From Winogradskyella sp. MH6 (lineage in GTDB: Bacteria; Bacteroidota; Bacteroidia; Flavobacteriales; Flavobacteriaceae), in assembly GCF_022810765.1 (NCBI RefSeq), contig NZ_CP094494.1, positions 2,790,001 through 2,854,000 on the forward strand: a stretch of DNA of 64,000 nt. Direction: 5' to 3'. This document shows, in pieces, positions 61,566 to 64,000 of this stretch. The notes beneath the pieces were generated by a model. That model saw nothing but the letters and a program-made list of their open reading frames with translations, was not told the DNA's origin and did no database searches. Numbering within the stretch: the stretch's first letter is position 1; each line of letters starts with the position of its first letter. The position numbers and the translations under genes are program-made.

Positions 61566-61769
61566 ATGATTAACAGATACATTAGAGCAATCGCAGGAAC
61601 ATTTGTCATTATAAGTGTCCTTTTAGGCATGTATGTCAATGAAAATTGGTTATGGTTTACCATTTTTGTTGGAGCCAATTTATTGCAGTCATCAATCACC
61701 AAATGGTGTTTAATGGAAGATATTTTAAGAAAAGTAGGGATTAAAGACTCAAAAGAATCCTGTAATTAA
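61566..61769 (+). CDS. DUF2892 membrane protein (YgaP-like)
   Basis: The 67-residue protein has two membrane helices (RAIAGTFVIISVLLGMYV and WLWFTIFVGANLLQSSITKW) ending with CLMEDILRKVGI. This is the DUF2892/YgaP membrane domain, normally tethered to a rhodanese in E. coli YgaP. Here it is free-standing. A Cys (in KWCLMED) at the helix end could take part in sulfur or thiol chemistry. It is the last gene of the RND operon. Confidence 0.8.
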   Translation: MINRYIRAIAGTFVIISVLLGMYVNENWLWFTIFVGANLLQSSITKWCLMEDILRKVGIKDSKESCN

Positions 61770-61790
61770 TAGCAACTAGAGTGTTAAAAA

Positions 61791-61826
61791 AAGTCCAGTG
61801 CCTATTTTGGGTCTGGGCTTTTTTTT
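61791..61826 (+). terminator. Terminator after the RND operon
   Basis: Stem AAGTCCAG / CTGGGCTT (one G-T pair), 14-nt loop, T tract of eight. Confidence 0.65.
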
Positions 61827-61932
61827 ATGTAAATATTTGAAATTGAGAAGAAAACATGATTAATATCATAATCTATAGTGCGCGCTCTTAGTACCTTTAA
61901 TGGTATATATAGAAACTAAAAATTTCATAATT

Positions 61933-64000
61933 ATGGAACTCGCAAATAAAACAAAAACAAGGGTTTATACCTTCGGTAATAAGAAAGCCGATGGTAATAG
62001 CTCCATGAGAAATTTGCTAGGTGGTAAAGGTGCCAATCTAGCAGAAATGAGTGCAATTGGTATTCCTGTGCCTCCTGGATTCACCATTACTACAGAGGTT
62101 TGTACAGAGTACAATCAATTAGGGAAAGACGAAGTTATCAATCTTATTAATAGCGAAGTAGAATTAGCAGTGGCCAAGATTGAAAAAACCATGAACACCA
62201 AATTTGGTGATGCTAAAAATCCGTTGTTATTATCAGTGCGTTCCGGAGCTAGAGTTTCTATGCCAGGAATGATGGATACTGTATTGAATTTAGGCTTAAA
62301 TGATGATGTCGTTGAAGGTCTTGCTAAGAAAACTAAAAATGAACGCTTTGCTTGGGATTCATATAGACGCTTTGTACAAATGTATGGTGGTGTTGTCATG
62401 GGAGTAAAAGCTATAAACAAGGAAGATTTAGATCCTTTTGAAGAAATTATAGACAATTTAAAAGAAAAACGTGGTATTGCTTTAGATACTGAGTTTACGG
62501 TTCAAGATTTAAAAGATTTAGTTTTCGACTTTAAAAAAGCAATTTACAGACGTATAGGAAAAGAATTCCCAGCTAATCCTTGGGATCAACTATGGCTAGC
62601 TGTTATGGCTGTTTTTGATAGCTGGAACGGAAAACGTGCGGTTTATTATAGAAATATGCATGATTATCCTGCAGATTGGGGAACAGCTGTGAATGTGCAA
62701 GCTATGGTATTCGGAAATATGGGTGAAAATTCAGGAACTGGTGTTTGCTTTACTCGCGATGCAGGTTCTGGTGAGAATTTATTTAATGGTGAGTATTTAA
62801 TCAATGCTCAAGGTGAAGATGTGGTTGCAGGTGTTCGTACTCCTCAACAAATCACTAAAATTGGATCTCAACGTTGGTCTGAATTAGCACAAATCACCGA
62901 GAAGCAAAGAAAAAATTCTTATCCTTCGTTAGAAGAAGTTATGCCAGAAATTTTCAAGGAATTAAATGACTATCAACAAATCTTGGAAAACCATTATCGT
63001 GATATGCAGGATATGGAATTTACCATTCAAGAAGGTAAGTTGTGGATTCTTCAAACACGTAACGGTAAGCGTACTGGTGCAGCTATGGTAAAAATCGCCA
63101 TGGATTTATTAAAGCAAAAAATAATATCTGAAGAAGAAGCTTTATTAAGAATAGAACCTAATAAATTAGATGAATTATTGCATCCTGTTTTTGATCCTAA
63201 AGCTTTAAAATCTGCACATGTTATTGCTCAAGGTTTACCAGCTTCTCCTGGTGCTGCTACTGGTCAATTAGTATTCTTTGCTGAAGATGCTGATAAATTT
63301 AAAAACTCAATACTTACAAGAATTGAAACTTCTCCTGAGGATTTAGAAGGTATGAATTTGGCTAAAGGTATTCTAACAGCTCGTGGAGGTATGACATCGC
63401 ATGCTGCTGTAGTTGCCAGAGGTATGGGTAAATGTTGTGTATCTGGTGCAGGTGCTTTAAAAATCAACTATAAAACTAAAACCATGTGGGTAGAAGGAAA
63501 AGAATATCACGAAGGTGATTGGATTTCTATCAACGGATCTACAGGTAATATTATAGATGGTAAGGTAGCTACCATAGAGCCAGAATTAACAGGTGAGTTT
63601 GCTGAAGTAATGAAGTTGTCTGATAGATACAGCAGTATGAAAGTACGTACCAATGCAGATACTCCAGAAGATGCTAAAGTAGCACGTAATTTTGGTGCAA
63701 CAGGAATTGGTTTAACACGTACCGAACACATGTTCTTCGAAGTAGATCGTATCAAAGCGATGAGAGAAATGATTCTGTCTGACACCGTTAAAGGTCGTAA
63801 ACAAGCATTGGCTAAACTGCTTCCTATGCAACGTGAAGATTTTGAAGGTATTTTTGAAGCTATGGAAGGTCTTCCTGTAACTATTCGTTTATTAGATCCA
63901 CCTTTACATGAGTTTGTGCCTCACCAGTTAGCTACTTTAAGAGAGTTGGCAGATGAGATGCATGTCTCTTTAGAATCTGTTAAGATTAAAGTTGCGGATT
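61933..64000 (+). CDS. ppdK: Pyruvate, phosphate dikinase (N-terminal three quarters; cut by window edge)
   Basis: From ATG 61933 the frame is open for 689 codons to the edge; complete enzymes have about 870-900. N-terminal nucleotide-binding domain: MRNLLGGKGANLAEMSAIGI, VSMPGMMDTVLNLGLND. The phospho-His domain reads RGGMTSHAAVVARGMGK with catalytic His490. The beginning of the PEP-binding TIM barrel is visible near the edge (GIGLTRTEHMFFE). It interconverts pyruvate, ATP and phosphate with phosphoenolpyruvate, AMP and pyrophosphate. It is separated from the RND operon by a terminator, so it is an independent gene. Confidence 0.95.
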   Translation, partial: MELANKTKTRVYTFGNKKADGNSSMRNLLGGKGANLAEMSAIGIPVPPGFTITTEVCTEYNQLGKDEVINLINSEVELAVAKIEKTMNTKFGDAKNPLLLSVRSGARVSMPGMMDTVLNLGLNDDVVEGLAKKTKNERFAWDSYRRFVQMYGGVVMGVKAINKEDLDPFEEIIDNLKEKRGIALDTEFTVQDLKDLVFDFKKAIYRRIGKEFPANPWDQLWLAVMAVFDSWNGKRAVYYRNMHDYPADWGTAVNVQAMVFGNMGENSGTGVCFTRDAGSGENLFNGEYLINAQGEDVVAGVRTPQQITKIGSQRWSELAQITEKQRKNSYPSLEEVMPEIFKELNDYQQILENHYRDMQDMEFTIQEGKLWILQTRNGKRTGAAMVKIAMDLLKQKIISEEEALLRIEPNKLDELLHPVFDPKALKSAHVIAQGLPASPGAATGQLVFFAEDADKFKNSILTRIETSPEDLEGMNLAKGILTARGGMTSHAAVVARGMGKCCVSGAGALKINYKTKTMWVEGKEYHEGDWISINGSTGNIIDGKVATIEPELTGEFAEVMKLSDRYSSMKVRTNADTPEDAKVARNFGATGIGLTRTEHMFFEVDRIKAMREMILSDTVKGRKQALAKLLPMQREDFEGIFEAMEGLPVTIRLLDPPLHEFVPHQLATLRELADEMHVSLESVKIKVAD

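Noticed and set aside
61933..64000. Apparent truncation of ppdK
   Set aside because: The frame is open to the last base of the window, so the missing C-terminus is a window-edge effect.

Overview
The window comes from a low-GC Bacteroidota chromosome, most likely a marine Flavobacteriaceae member. Supporting signs are a C-terminal T9SS sorting domain (gene at 49624), two TonB-dependent receptors, many N-terminal signal peptides and lipoboxes, a DUF2911 protein, a combined MBL/rhodanese persulfide enzyme, and promoters carrying the Bacteroidota -7 element TAnnTTTG. I saw no tRNA, rRNA, CRISPR array, insertion sequence or phage gene. One gene enters from the left edge and ppdK runs off the right edge.

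Layout. (1) 1-7323: a DUF2911/TPR protein, then a tight five-gene set of exported hydrolase-type proteins: PDZ-alpha/beta hydrolase, an S41-like protein lacking its catalytic residues, a trypsin-like protease, a PD40 lipoprotein and a DUF885 protein. (2) 7365-16764: an OmpR-type two-component system, a PepSY-like exported protein, a leftward PAP2 phosphatase plus phosphoethanolamine transferase pair, and a rightward PAP2 protein, four-repeat membrane protein and TonB-dependent receptor. Tandem 11-bp boxes resembling TCTTTAGAATT precede all four transcription units, so this looks like an envelope/lipid A remodelling regulon. (3) 16777-28215: accessory metabolism, with a serine beta-lactamase-like hydrolase, a Vat/CatB-type acetyltransferase, an AraC regulator, a DJ-1/PfpI protein, DUF4386, an esterase, and an ABC transporter whose permease is fused to an M1 peptidase. 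(4) 28322-30451: a YD/MORN-repeat exported protein.

(5) 30590-61769: a sulfur, redox and respiration region with TauE exporter, MBL/rhodanese enzyme, rhodanese, dihaem cytochrome, thioredoxin, two sulfide:quinone oxidoreductase-like flavoproteins, an OprC/NosA-like copper receptor, 1-Cys peroxiredoxin, cytochrome bd oxidase, a ferritin-like DUF2202 lipoprotein and an RND efflux system. Ten CRP/FNR-type palindromes (GTAAC-N4-GTTAC), plus one decayed copy, sit in front of these units. Each lies 21-22 bp upstream of a -7 element, so a single regulator outside the window probably controls the whole block. Inside the block, a TetR-controlled YbhGFSR-like ABC exporter operon (42787-49408) lies between intact cydB and a 54-bp decayed copy of the cydB 3' end. 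(6) 61933-64000: the first three quarters of pyruvate phosphate dikinase.

Functions rest on motifs read from the translations and on family knowledge. No database search was run, and all regulatory sites are predictions from pattern and position.
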